DNA from: Verrucomicrobiales bacterium | Lineage (GTDB): Bacteria > Verrucomicrobiota > Verrucomicrobiia > Limisphaerales > JAYPXF01 | Assembly: GCA_002715965.1 (NCBI GenBank) | Contig: PBAL01000004.1 | Coordinates: forward strand, 1-64,000 | Direction of reading: 5' to 3' | DNA length: 64,000 nt | Part shown: piece by piece, positions 39,521 to 48,429 of the stretch | How positions within the stretch are numbered: the stretch's first letter is position 1 | Layout: each line of letters starts with the position of its first letter | The notes under the pieces: generated by a model | What the model saw: the letters and a program-made list of their open reading frames with translations, nothing else | Databases searched by the model: none | What the model was told of the DNA's origin: nothing | Position numbers and translations under genes: made by a program

Positions 39521-40761
39521 GAGGTTGCGACACCGTTGCAGACGAAATCGAAAATGTCGAAGTTGCGCGGATCGGCCGCGGCGCGCGCGCGGTAATCGGC
39601 GTTGAGCGGCTCGGACAGAACCAAAGGCACCATCTCTTCATAGCGTCCGCCGTGGGAACGCAGCGAACCGTCCAGCTTCGACAAATCGTGGTGTTCCGGC
39701 GTCCGGCCGATGACCGCGTTCCGGGTGGACAACACGAAAAAATCGCCGATCCGGTTCGCGGGGAGTGCGAGCTTTTCGGCGGCCGATTCGCGATCGTAAA
39801 CCTCGGCCACGCCCGGTTGCGCGAGAATCCAGCGCCCGACGGCTGCGCGGTCGTGTCCGTCGCTGAGATAAACATTCACCGCCGCACCAAGCGCTCCGTG
39901 ATGCACGACGTAAGGATCGGTGATCGGACAAATAACCCGACAACCTTCTCCAAATTTTTTCTCCAATTCGGTCTCCAGATAAAGCACGTTGATCGAGCCG
40001 TCCGCGTGGCATTTGCCGTTCATTCCGTGGTCCGCTGTCGCGCCGACAATCGCGCCCAACTCAAGCAGCTGGCCGATTTCCCGGTCGATGCCTTCGTAAA
40101 AATCGAGCGACTCCGGTTCGTCCGGCGCGTACTTGTGCTGCATGTAATCAGTCAGCGAAAGGTAAAGAAAATCCGACGTTCCCTGCTCCAGCAACTTCAC
40201 GCCGGCGCGCAAAACGTAAAGACTCGCGTCAGCGGAATAAATCTGCGGCATCGGTCCGACCAAACCCACCACATCTGCGATTCCATGCACTTCCTCGGAC
40301 ACCTCGTCGGCCTTTTCGGCACTGAACGAAATGCCGTCCATGTTCTTCGCGAGCAACTCGCGCAACTTGTCCTTCGCAGTCACCATCGCCACCTTGCGAC
40401 CCGCGTGTGAGGCCGCGGCCAGAATCGTTTCGTTCTCAAGAAACTTGCTCGAGTTCGTCATGACCTCCTCGCCGGTCTCCGGATCGAGAATGTAGTTTCC
40501 CGCGATTCCGGTCTGGTTGGGCGGCGTGCCGGTGACGATGGCGCAGTTGTTCACGTTCGTGAAGGTCGGCAAAGCCGCCCGTGTCATTCCTCGATAACCG
40601 GCCGCTGACATCCTCAGCAGGTTCGGGGCTCGCCCGTGAGCGATCGCCACGTTGATGTATTCGTCTTCGCAGCCGTCGATGCAGATCACGGCAACCGGGC
40701 GGTTGGGAATCCGGTACTCGCGGCCGTTGGCGGATATGGTTGTTGATTTTGGGTTCATCAA
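39517..40761 (-). CDS. phnA: phosphonoacetate hydrolase
   Basis: Alkaline-phosphatase-superfamily enzyme of 414 aa that cleaves the C-P bond of phosphonoacetate to acetate and phosphate, using two metals. VAVICIDGCEDEYI, LPTFTNVNNCAIVTG (nucleophile Thr66 or Thr68), GATADHGMNGK and HHGALGAAVNVYL are family signatures. With phnY it makes a two-gene unit converting phosphonoacetaldehyde to acetate. The 2-aminoethylphosphonate transaminase (PhnW) expected upstream is not in the window. It is divergent from an MFS transporter across 179 bases that include a perfect inverted repeat. Confidence 0.94.
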   Translation of the reverse strand: MMNPKSTTISANGREYRIPNRPVAVICIDGCEDEYINVAIAHGRAPNLLRMSAAGYRGMTRAALPTFTNVNNCAIVTGTPPNQTGIAGNYILDPETGEEVMTNSSKFLENETILAAASHAGRKVAMVTAKDKLRELLAKNMDGISFSAEKADEVSEEVHGIADVVGLVGPMPQIYSADASLYVLRAGVKLLEQGTSDFLYLSLTDYMQHKYAPDEPESLDFYEGIDREIGQLLELGAIVGATADHGMNGKCHADGSINVLYLETELEKKFGEGCRVICPITDPYVVHHGALGAAVNVYLSDGHDRAAVGRWILAQPGVAEVYDRESAAEKLALPANRIGDFFVLSTRNAVIGRTPEHHDLSKLDGSLRSHGGRYEEMVPLVLSEPLNADYRARAAADPRNFDIFDFVCNGVATS

Positions 40762-40785
40762 TGCGGAGCGGTAAGATGCAGTAGC

Positions 40786-40849
40786 ATGGATTGCCTAATC
40801 CGTGCTGGTCGACTTTCAATGCCTGAATCGAACGGATTAGGCAATCCAT
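40786..40849. promoter_or_regulatory. perfect 18-bp inverted repeat in the phnA / transporter promoter region
   Basis: ATGGATTGCCTAATCCGT (40786-40803) and ACGGATTAGGCAATCCAT (40832-40849) are exact reverse complements separated by 28 bases; flanking GTAG/CTAC extends the pairing with one mismatch. It sits between two divergent genes, as an operator for a dimeric regulator would. No regulator gene is adjacent. Confidence 0.6.
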
Positions 40850-40940
40850 TCTACCACTCGCGTGTGCCTCCGCCTCCTCCTTTCATGTCGGGTCGAAAGG
40901 AGTTGGAACGCACAACCATTTCGCGTCAAGGTTCCTCCCG

Positions 40941-42170
40941 ATGTCTTCCTCGACCGCCAACTTCCGCAGTGCCCAATGGCGGATTCTGTTGGCGACGATG
41001 TTCTGCTACCTCTTCTTCTACACCGGGCGGCAGACCTTCGGCTTCGCGATTCCCGGCATCGAGCAGGAACTCGGCATCTCCAAGACGGCGCTCGGATGGG
41101 CCAGCGCGGCTTTGCTCTGGGCTTACGCCCTCGGCCAGTGGATCAACGGCAATCTCGGAGATCGCTTCGGCGGTCGACGGATGATGAGCCTGGGCGCCGT
41201 GCTTTCCTGCGGCCTTAACTGGGTGGTCAGCTTCGGCTCCAGCCTCGTGACCTTGGTCGTCCCCTGGGCCGCCAACGGTTACGCCCAATCGATGGGCTGG
41301 GCGCCGGGCAGTCGCGTGCTCTCCAACTGGTGGAGCCATCGCGAACGCGGCAAGGTCTACGGACTCTACGTCTTTGCCGCCGGCCTCTCGTCAGTGCTGG
41401 CCTTCTCCACCTCCACCTTGATCCTCGAACTCGAACTCGACTGGCGTTGGATTTTCCGCCTGCCGGTGTTGTTGCTTTTGATTGGTGGGATCGGCTACTT
41501 CCTCATCGTCCGCGATCGTCCGGAGGATCTCGGATTCACGCCTCCGGATGACGATGAGAAAAGCGACAACGAGCAGACGACCCAGACATCCTGGAGCCGC
41601 TACCGGAGCGTCCTTTCGAATCGTCGATTCCTGATTGCGTCCCTCGCGATCGGTTTTCAAAGCGCGGCTCGCTACGGATTGCTCATCTGGGTGCCCGTGC
41701 ATTTTCTCGGTGAAGACTGGAAAAACTCGGACACCAAATGGATCAGCATCTCGCTGCCGATCGGCATGGCGTGTGGCGCCATCACCAGCGGTTGGATGTC
41801 CGACCGGCTCTTCGGCTCGAACCGCTCCAAGGTGATCGTGTTGTTCATGATTCTGGCAGCCGCGTCGTCGCTGGGAATGTTCTTCCTGCCCAAGGACAGC
41901 TCCCTCGGGATTGCCCTGCTGTTCCTCACCGGCTTCTTTGCCTACGGACCCCAATCCGCGTTTTGGGCGCTCTGTCCGGACCTGCTCGGCAAAACCCGCT
42001 CCGGCACGGGGACTGGCGTGATGAATACCTGCGCCTACATCTTTGCCGGCTTCGGCGAACCCTTGATCGGCTGGATCATCGAAACGAATCACAGCACCAG
42101 CCTGGTGTTTGTCATCGTCGCCATCGCGTGTGTTTGCAGCGCGCTTATTGCCCTGCCGATTCGCCGGTGA
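40941..42170 (+). CDS. MFS transporter, organophosphate/phosphonate (OPA) type
   Basis: Inner-membrane transporter of 409 aa with about twelve membrane segments. ILLATMFCYLFFYTGRQTFGFAIPGIEQELGISKTALGW and LGDRFGGRRMMSLGAVL, WWSHRERGKVYG and VRDRPEDLGF are typical of the OPA branch (GlpT/UhpT relatives). A hydrophilic linker with DDDEKSDNEQTT separates the halves. Divergent from phnA across a shared control region, it is a good candidate for uptake of a phosphonate or organophosphate, exchanging with phosphate. Substrate is inference. Confidence 0.9.
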   Translation: MSSSTANFRSAQWRILLATMFCYLFFYTGRQTFGFAIPGIEQELGISKTALGWASAALLWAYALGQWINGNLGDRFGGRRMMSLGAVLSCGLNWVVSFGSSLVTLVVPWAANGYAQSMGWAPGSRVLSNWWSHRERGKVYGLYVFAAGLSSVLAFSTSTLILELELDWRWIFRLPVLLLLIGGIGYFLIVRDRPEDLGFTPPDDDEKSDNEQTTQTSWSRYRSVLSNRRFLIASLAIGFQSAARYGLLIWVPVHFLGEDWKNSDTKWISISLPIGMACGAITSGWMSDRLFGSNRSKVIVLFMILAAASSLGMFFLPKDSSLGIALLFLTGFFAYGPQSAFWALCPDLLGKTRSGTGTGVMNTCAYIFAGFGEPLIGWIIETNHSTSLVFVIVAIACVCSALIALPIRR

Positions 42171-42180
42171 GTAAAGCAGG

Positions 42181-42198
42181 ATGGATCGCCTCATCCGT
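42181..42198 (+). repeat. second copy of the 18-bp arm, after the transporter gene
   Basis: ATGGATCGCCTCATCCGT differs at only two of 18 positions from the left arm at 40786-40803. No matching right arm follows. It lies just past the transporter stop, so it may be a genome-wide intergenic repeat or a further half-site. Confidence 0.5.
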
Positions 42199-42244
42199 CT
42201 GCCAATGTCGTCTACGACCGGTTTTGCGTTCTCTTCGTCTGCTC

Positions 42245-42297
42245 CGTTCAACCAACCCAAAGCAGTTTTGATCTGTGAAAACGCGGACGGTTGAACG
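42245..42297. repeat. 9-bp inverted repeat upstream of the HAD gene
   Basis: CGTTCAACC (42245-42253) and GGTTGAACG (42289-42297) are exact reverse complements, 35 bases apart, ending 16 bases before the ATG of the HAD gene. It could be an operator or leader hairpin that would partly cover the start region. Confidence 0.35.
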
Positions 42298-42313
42298 AAC
42301 AATCTGAAAACGA

Positions 42314-43195
42314 ATGAGCGCACCGATACTAATCGATAGCCTGGAGGAAGTTCTGGAGTCGTTCGATGTTGTGGTGCTCGATCAATTTGGCGTGCTGCAC
42401 AACGGATCAGCCTGCTACGCTTCAGCCGGAGGGGCGATGCGAATGCTGCAGGCGCGGGGAAAGGAAGTCTTCGTTCTTTCCAATTCCGGCAAACGTTCTG
42501 ATCTGAATCTGAATCGGATCGGGAAGATTGGCTTGCCGGTGGAGACCATCTCGTGGGTTGTCACTTCCGGCGAAGCATTGTGGCAGGATGTCAACGAATC
42601 GAGAATTCGTGTGGCCGGACAGATTCCCAAACGCTTTTATCCCATCTGCGGGCACCCGGATGATCCGAAAGTTTGGGCGTCCGGCAGCAACGCGGAGATC
42701 TCCGACGAGATCGATCCATCTTGCGACGCCATTCTGTTGATGGGCTTGACCGATGACACAGGCGAAACGGAGTACGATGGGGCATTCCAGCAAGCGCTGG
42801 AATTCAAGGTTCCCTTGATCTGCTCAAACCCTGACAAGACTTCTCCCCGCGCCGATCGCTTTGTCATGTCACCCGGAGCGTTGGCGGATCGCTACGCAGC
42901 GATGGGAGGCGAAGTGATTTGGTATGGCAAACCTCACGCTCCCGTTTTCCAAGCCGTCATGCGTTGTCGGCCGGAACTGGCTGCCAACCGTTTCCTCATG
43001 GTTGGCGACAGTCTGGAACACGATATTGCCGGCGGGCAGAACGTTGGTTTCAAAACAGCCTTTGTTCGTGGGGGAATCCACACCAGTGATTTCCCAAATT
43101 CAGCCGGCAACGATCAAATCGAGGCGACGTTGCGATCGCTCGCCAAACAAAACCGCATTCAACCGCCCGACTTCAGCCTGAACATGCTCGCGTGA
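42314..43195 (+). CDS. HAD-IIA phosphatase, TIGR01459-type
   Basis: Haloacid-dehalogenase-like hydrolase of 293 aa, cytoplasmic. VVLDQFGVLHNG supplies nucleophile Asp23; the second acidic residue of the usual DxD is Phe25, which is normal for this subfamily (Asp-x-Trp/Phe-Gly-Val). FVLSNSGKR is motif II and MVGDSLEHDIAGGQNVGF motif IV. The reaction is likely removal of phosphate from a sugar phosphate or overflow product. It is first of a tight operon: 9 bases to the aldolase, then 2 to the kinase. Confidence 0.88.
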   Translation: MSAPILIDSLEEVLESFDVVVLDQFGVLHNGSACYASAGGAMRMLQARGKEVFVLSNSGKRSDLNLNRIGKIGLPVETISWVVTSGEALWQDVNESRIRVAGQIPKRFYPICGHPDDPKVWASGSNAEISDEIDPSCDAILLMGLTDDTGETEYDGAFQQALEFKVPLICSNPDKTSPRADRFVMSPGALADRYAAMGGEVIWYGKPHAPVFQAVMRCRPELAANRFLMVGDSLEHDIAGGQNVGFKTAFVRGGIHTSDFPNSAGNDQIEATLRSLAKQNRIQPPDFSLNMLA

Positions 43196-43204
43196 TCATC
43201 AAAA

Positions 43205-44194
43205 ATGAAACTGCCTCCTGAATTTATTTCGCTCTCCCAGGAAATCGGCGCCCGGCCCTTGCTCGTGCAGGGTCCGGGTGGAAATACTTCGGTCAAGATC
43301 GACGGTCAGCTGTGGATCAAGGCATCCGGGACGGAACTCGCTGAGGCATTGGACAAGAACATCTTCGTGGCGGTTGATCCGGCCAAGGCGATGCAGGAGT
43401 TGCATGGAGCCGGCGATGGCAGTTGCCGTTCTGCTCTGATCGATTCCGACTGTGGCTTGCGGCCGTCGATCGAAACGACCTTCCACGCGATGTTCGACCA
43501 CAAGTTCGTCTTTCACTTCCATTCCGTGGCTGCGATCTGTCATGCGATTGCGGAGGAAGGACGAAATGCCTTGGCTGAGAAGCTGTCCGGATTGCAGTGG
43601 GTTGCGGCCCCTTACCGAAAGCCCGGAATACCTCTGACCAAGGCCATCCGCGAAGCAGTCGGCACGCGAGACATTCAAGTCGTCGTGCTGAACAACCATG
43701 GCATCATCATCGTGGGCAACACGATCGACGAAGTCAGAGATCAGATTTATGACATCGAGGAGCGCCTGGATTTGCCTGTTCACGAAAGCAAGACCGTGAA
43801 CTCGCCGGCCGATTACCCGGGTTGGATGTGCGTTCCCGACGTAGCCGCCCTGGCCACCGATCCCAATCTGTTCCAACGCGCAACCTCGGGAACGTATTAC
43901 CCGGACCACGTTGTTTTTCTGGGGCCGGCGATGCCTGCCCTGTCTCGTTCGGAACTGGCAGAACTGGACCCCGCAGAATTTCCCGTTCCGACCGTGCTGG
44001 TCGAAGGCGAGGGAGTGTATATCAAAACCGATGCCAAGCCGGCTCAGCGAGCCATGTTGGACTGCATCTACAACGTGCTCACCCGAATTCCAGCGGATTG
44101 GGCGTTGCTTCCAATTGGCGAAGATGCGGAAGCAGAGCTATTGAACTGGGATGCGGAAAAGTATCGCCAGGCACTGGCCAAACGGAACGGCTGA
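43205..44194 (+). CDS. class II aldolase/adducin family protein
   Basis: Zinc-dependent class II aldolase/adducin protein of 329 aa, cytoplasmic. GPGGNTSVK (23-31) and IKASGTE bind phosphate; HFHS with His104 and His106 and NNHGIII with His165 provide metal ligands. The family splits ketose 1-phosphates (fuculose, rhamnulose type) into dihydroxyacetone phosphate and an aldehyde, or decarboxylates related acids. The C-terminal 100 residues extend beyond short aldolases. Placement between a HAD phosphatase and an FGGY kinase supports a sugar-phosphate role; substrate is unknown. Confidence 0.9.
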   Translation: MKLPPEFISLSQEIGARPLLVQGPGGNTSVKIDGQLWIKASGTELAEALDKNIFVAVDPAKAMQELHGAGDGSCRSALIDSDCGLRPSIETTFHAMFDHKFVFHFHSVAAICHAIAEEGRNALAEKLSGLQWVAAPYRKPGIPLTKAIREAVGTRDIQVVVLNNHGIIIVGNTIDEVRDQIYDIEERLDLPVHESKTVNSPADYPGWMCVPDVAALATDPNLFQRATSGTYYPDHVVFLGPAMPALSRSELAELDPAEFPVPTVLVEGEGVYIKTDAKPAQRAMLDCIYNVLTRIPADWALLPIGEDAEAELLNWDAEKYRQALAKRNG

Positions 44195-44196
44195 CC

Positions 44197-45483
44197 ATGC
44201 CGCTTTACCTGGGAATCGACATCGGGACATCCGGCGTTCGCACCTCCGTAATCGGCGATACCGACACGGAGGTGGCATCGGCCTCTGTGAATATGCCGGC
44301 TCCGATTCGCATCGACGAGCGTCCCTGCCAGGACGCCACGATCTGGTGGGAAGCGGTCCGTCAGTGCCTGCGGGACCAAGCCACGAGTCTTCGTGAAGCT
44401 GGCCGGCAATTTGACGAAATCACGGCCATGGCCGTCGATGGAACATCCGGGACCTTGCTGCTGACCGATGCCGACCTGAATCCGCTCACCCTCGGCTACC
44501 TGTACAACTCGGCAAACTTCACATCCGAGGCCGAAGCCATCGCGCGGTACGCACCTGAAACATCCATGGCTCGCGGTGCTGGATTCTCATTGGCTCGATT
44601 GTTGTTTTTGCAAAAGCAGGTCAATGCAGGAACGGCGAAACACGCTCTGCATCAAGCCGATTGGATCGCCGCGAAACTGATGGGACAGGGTGGATTCTCC
44701 GATGAAACCAACGTGTTGAAAATGGGCTTTGATCTTGAGCAACGAATTTGGCCCGATTGGTTCTGCGCCTGCGGGGTTGAACTCGATCTGCTCCCTGACG
44801 TGAAACCAGTCGGCGAGATGTTTGGCGTTGTGGAAGGTGCGATTGCGAAGCAGTTCGGCTTTTCGCACGATGTGAAAGTGATCGCTGGAACGACTGACAG
44901 CAATGCCGCGTTCCTTGCTTCCGGAGCTTCCCAAATCGGGGAAGGCGTCACCTCGCTGGGAACGACCTTGGCGATCAAATTGTTGTCCGAAAAACCCGTC
45001 ACCGATGCATCCCGAGGCGTTTACAGTCATCGCATCAAGGACATGTGGCTCCCCGGTGGAGCGTCAAATTCAGGAGGCGGAGTCTTGCTGGATCATTTCA
45101 CGGCCCAACGGATGAGTGAGATGGAAACCGAACTGATACCCGAATCACCAACCGGTCTTGACTACTACCCGCTTTCGCGACCGGGCGAACGGTTTCCCAT
45201 CAACGATCCGAACTTGCAACCTCGTCTAACTCCTCGTCCGGAAAACGATTTGAAATTCTTTCAAGCCTTGCTCGAGGGATTAAGCGAAATCGAACGAATC
45301 GCATACACCGCACTCGAGGAGCTTGGCGCTCCAACTTTAAAACGTGTTTTTACGGCCGGAGGCGGAGCGCAGAATCAAGCATGGACAAGAATTCGCTCGG
45401 CCAAGCTCGGGGTCCCCGTCGTCGATGCCCAATCCAGCAACGCCTCCACTGGAGTCGCCAGAATTGCTGCTGGTTTGATTTGA
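44197..45483 (+). CDS. FGGY-family carbohydrate kinase
   Basis: Sugar kinase of 428 aa, cytoplasmic. The N-terminal phosphate-binding loop is LGIDIGTSGVRTSV, with MAVDGTSGTLLL and AGTTDSNAAFLASGA later. The second half has TSLGTTLAIKLLS and FTAGGGAQNQAWTRIRS, the ATP-binding fold. ATG at 44197 starts two bases after the aldolase stop; open codons upstream are inside the aldolase gene. It would phosphorylate a ketose or polyol whose phosphate is then cut by the aldolase. Slightly shorter than typical FGGY kinases (about 480-520 aa), but all key motifs are present. Confidence 0.93.
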   Translation: MPLYLGIDIGTSGVRTSVIGDTDTEVASASVNMPAPIRIDERPCQDATIWWEAVRQCLRDQATSLREAGRQFDEITAMAVDGTSGTLLLTDADLNPLTLGYLYNSANFTSEAEAIARYAPETSMARGAGFSLARLLFLQKQVNAGTAKHALHQADWIAAKLMGQGGFSDETNVLKMGFDLEQRIWPDWFCACGVELDLLPDVKPVGEMFGVVEGAIAKQFGFSHDVKVIAGTTDSNAAFLASGASQIGEGVTSLGTTLAIKLLSEKPVTDASRGVYSHRIKDMWLPGGASNSGGGVLLDHFTAQRMSEMETELIPESPTGLDYYPLSRPGERFPINDPNLQPRLTPRPENDLKFFQALLEGLSEIERIAYTALEELGAPTLKRVFTAGGGAQNQAWTRIRSAKLGVPVVDAQSSNASTGVARIAAGLI

Positions 45484-45675
45484 TTCTCCCACATAATGCT
45501 CACCTGCGTAACTGTACGCGATCATAAGTGGAAACGACGTTCAAGGATTGGGAACGAGAATCACCGGTAATTGCGTTCCATCATTGCGACGAATCGGGAA
45601 GATCACCGCCCCAGCAGGCAAACCTGTATTGGACTTATCCTGACATTTGGCGAAGACTCCCGGTCCGTTACGCGA

Positions 45676-47028
45676 ATGCATCGCCATCTGTCAGTCTTCC
45701 TGCTCGTCTTCACCGCGCACTTTGTTCGGGCGCAGGACGACGTGTATTTCATGGACGGTTCGCGCCTGCGTGGGCAATTGCTTTCGTTTGGTTCGGAGAG
45801 AATCCAGTGGAATTCACCGGCTGCCAGCGAGGCGATCGGCATGACACCGGAGTCGGTGCATCGAATCGCATTCTCTCAAGTGCCGAATCTCGCGAGTGCC
45901 TCCGGCTATTCCTGCCGCTTTCAATTCTTCAACGGGGATCTGCTGTTTGGTGATCTGATATCGCTCAGCCAGACCGAATTGAAGTTCCGTTCGTGGTTTG
46001 CGGGCGAACTCACGGCGCCGCGGGAAGCTCTGAAATCGATCTCGTTGCTGCACAGTGGTCCGGCGGTTTATGCCGGGCCAAGCTCACTGCAGGAATGGCG
46101 CGTGGGTGCGCCCAACACCTGGTGGCTGCGCAACGGAACGCTGGTGGGCGGTCAGGGCGCGTTCATCGCCAAGCGACTGGAACTGCCCGAGCGCGTGAGC
46201 TTGAAGATGCGCATCGCGTGGGAGGGCTCGCTCAATCTGCGCGTGGGATTGTTCACGGACAATTTCGAACGGCACAACTACGGGCACAGGGGGTACGAAT
46301 TCGGCTTCGGGGGCAGCTACGTGAATGTGAGCCGCGGAACGGGATCGGGCATGGTCGTGATCGGCAGCTCGCGCGCTTTGCCGGTCATGAGCGGCCGGCC
46401 GATGAACGTCGAGCTTCGGGTGGACAAGGTTGCGTCGGTGGTGGCCCTGCTGATCGAGGGGAAGTTGGTCCAGAAGTGGAAGGACAACGGAAAACTGATC
46501 GGCGATCACAAGGGACTCACCTTTCTCAGCCACACCTACTCCGCGCATATCGGGCCCATCCGCGTTTCAGAGTGGGACGGTGGGTTTGAGGATGCCGGTT
46601 CCATCACCAAGACCAATGCGATCTTCCCGACGATACGCCTGATGAACCGTGACACCTTTGCAGGCGAGGTGAAGGTGATCGATGGCAGCAGTCTTTCGTT
46701 CAAGGCGGACAAGCTTGACCTGGACGTGCCGATTGAACGCGTCCGCGAAATCGAGTTTCCCCAGCCGCTGTTTTCCATCTACGGGTTGGAGATCAAGGGA
46801 GTGCAATCGACGCTTTCGACCGACGAACGCCTGACATTGAAGTTGAAGGACCTCGAATGGCCCGACCGAGGAGTGACCAATCGCCGCGCGAGCGGACATG
46901 CGGTGTTGTTTGGTCCGATGAAATTTGCCGCGGATTGGGTGACTGAGATGAAGTTTGGCGTGCTGCCGGAAGCCGTTCGGAAGGAGCAGGCAGCCCGCGT
47001 TCAGAATGCGAGGTGGTTGTTTGATTAA
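45676..47028 (+). CDS. secreted beta-sandwich protein with NGD-x-L-x-G modules (copy 1)
   Basis: Exported protein of 450 aa that I cannot assign to a named family. ATG at 45676 gives a signal peptide (HRHLSVFLLVFTAHFVRA). Two short repeats open it, VYFMDGSRLRGQLLSF...VHRIAF and FQFFNGDLLFGDLISL...LKSISLL; a further one is near the C-terminus (IRLMNRDTFAGEVKVI...VREIEF). Between them lies a concanavalin-like sandwich (LKMRIAWEGSLNLRVGLFTDN; VELRVDKVASVVALLIEG). The next gene encodes the same layout. Possible role is binding of a carbohydrate or surface polymer. Confidence 0.82.
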   Translation: MHRHLSVFLLVFTAHFVRAQDDVYFMDGSRLRGQLLSFGSERIQWNSPAASEAIGMTPESVHRIAFSQVPNLASASGYSCRFQFFNGDLLFGDLISLSQTELKFRSWFAGELTAPREALKSISLLHSGPAVYAGPSSLQEWRVGAPNTWWLRNGTLVGGQGAFIAKRLELPERVSLKMRIAWEGSLNLRVGLFTDNFERHNYGHRGYEFGFGGSYVNVSRGTGSGMVVIGSSRALPVMSGRPMNVELRVDKVASVVALLIEGKLVQKWKDNGKLIGDHKGLTFLSHTYSAHIGPIRVSEWDGGFEDAGSITKTNAIFPTIRLMNRDTFAGEVKVIDGSSLSFKADKLDLDVPIERVREIEFPQPLFSIYGLEIKGVQSTLSTDERLTLKLKDLEWPDRGVTNRRASGHAVLFGPMKFAADWVTEMKFGVLPEAVRKEQAARVQNARWLFD

Positions 47029-48367
47029 GCGAACGAATGCGTTTGCGCTCGGGCTGATCCTCATCGGCCTGTCGGCGTTCGGAGCCGGCCACGGAGCCGA
47101 AGCCCAGCGGATCTACTTCCGCAATGGCGACACCCTGAGCGGCCAGATGCACGGATTCGATTCGAGGCAGGGCGTGCAATGGCAACACGCTTCGTTCACC
47201 AAGCCGGCCTGGTTTGGGCGGAGCAATTTGTCAGGCGTTTTCCTGCGCTCGTTGGGAAGCACCAACGATGTGGGCTGGGGACGCAGCGTCATCCGCTTTG
47301 CCAACGGCGATGAATTGATGGGCAGGCTGCATTCCATCACCACCAATGGCTTCGAACTCGAAACCGAAGCCGCCGGGAAGCTTCTCATACCCCGGAACCA
47401 GGTGGCGACTGTTTGGCCACGCGGCACGAATGATTCCGTGTTGTATGAAGGACCAAACAGCGACGCGGTCTGGACTCATGGCGACATCAACACAACGGCC
47501 GGGGTCAATGTTGGCAAATGGACCTTCAACAACGGTGCGTTTGTTTCGGCCATCCCGGCCTCCGTTGCACGCAACTTGAACCTTCCCAACGAAGTGCGAT
47601 TCGACTTTCGCGTGCAATGGCAGGGCTTCTATCGGCTGGCGATTGGGTTGCACACGGATTCACTCGAACCCATCAGCCTCGGCGCACGCCATCTGGAGCC
47701 GGACTTCGCTCCGTTTTACAGTCTCTGGCTGGACAACTCGGTGACGGAACTCCGCGTCATTCCCAAGGAGGGCGACATCCGAAACATGGCGCGCGTGCCG
47801 CTCAATTTTCCCCCTGCCAAGACCAACGCGTTGATTTCCGTCTTTGGCAGTGCCAAGCGAAAGTCCGTGAGCATCATGGCGGATGGCCGACTGATCCATG
47901 AATGGGTCGATACCAACGGTTGGAGCGCCGGTGGGAAGGGCATCCGTTTCGTTCACCAGGGCCAGGGCGCAGTTCGCCTGAGCGAGTTTCGCGTGAGCAC
48001 TTGGGACGCCAAGACTTTCCCGCCACTGACCGTCATTACGCATCCGAAAGTCGATCTCCTGCTGGATCACGCGGGCAAGGTGGCCGCCGGACATCTGGAT
48101 GTGATGACGAATGGCGTCTTTCGTTTTCAATCAAATGGACAATGGCAGGAGCGGAAGTACGACGATGTCCGCCAGCTGAACTTTGCAAACGATGCCGTGT
48201 TGAACAAACACAGCACCAACGAGTCACGTGTATACCTGCAGGGCCGAGGACGTCTTTCCGGAACCCTTTCCCGCATGAACCAGACGAACGCATTGATCAG
48301 CGTTCCGGGAGTCGGAGATCTTTCGCTGAACTCAGACCGGGTCGTTCGGCTTCGCTTCGTGCCGTGA
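47006..48367 (+). CDS. secreted beta-sandwich protein with NGD-x-L-x-G modules (copy 2)
   Basis: Paralogue of the preceding gene, about 453 aa. It shares the module IYFRNGDTLSGQMHGF, IRFANGDELMGRLHSI and C-terminal LQGRGRLSGTLSRM, around a similar sandwich (VRFDFRVQWQGFYRLAIGLHTD; SVSIMADGRLIHEW). A hydrophobic signal follows KRTNAFALGLILIGLSAFG. Start is unclear: ATG at 47006 overlaps copy 1 by 23 bases, while TTG at 47021 has AGGTGG at 47011-47016 in ribosome-binding position and also overlaps. Either implies translational coupling. Function unknown. Confidence 0.8.
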   Translation: MRGGCLIKRTNAFALGLILIGLSAFGAGHGAEAQRIYFRNGDTLSGQMHGFDSRQGVQWQHASFTKPAWFGRSNLSGVFLRSLGSTNDVGWGRSVIRFANGDELMGRLHSITTNGFELETEAAGKLLIPRNQVATVWPRGTNDSVLYEGPNSDAVWTHGDINTTAGVNVGKWTFNNGAFVSAIPASVARNLNLPNEVRFDFRVQWQGFYRLAIGLHTDSLEPISLGARHLEPDFAPFYSLWLDNSVTELRVIPKEGDIRNMARVPLNFPPAKTNALISVFGSAKRKSVSIMADGRLIHEWVDTNGWSAGGKGIRFVHQGQGAVRLSEFRVSTWDAKTFPPLTVITHPKVDLLLDHAGKVAAGHLDVMTNGVFRFQSNGQWQERKYDDVRQLNFANDAVLNKHSTNESRVYLQGRGRLSGTLSRMNQTNALISVPGVGDLSLNSDRVVRLRFVP

Positions 48368-48429
48368 AGGCGTGAAAAACCTTCAATCGAGAACTTCCCT
48401 CTCTTGCATTGTTGTGCTCGAATCCGCCC

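Noticed and set aside
45483-45676. GCGTA-ACTG-TACGC stem between the FGGY kinase and the next gene
   Set aside because: Only five base pairs and no T-run; not defensible as a terminator.
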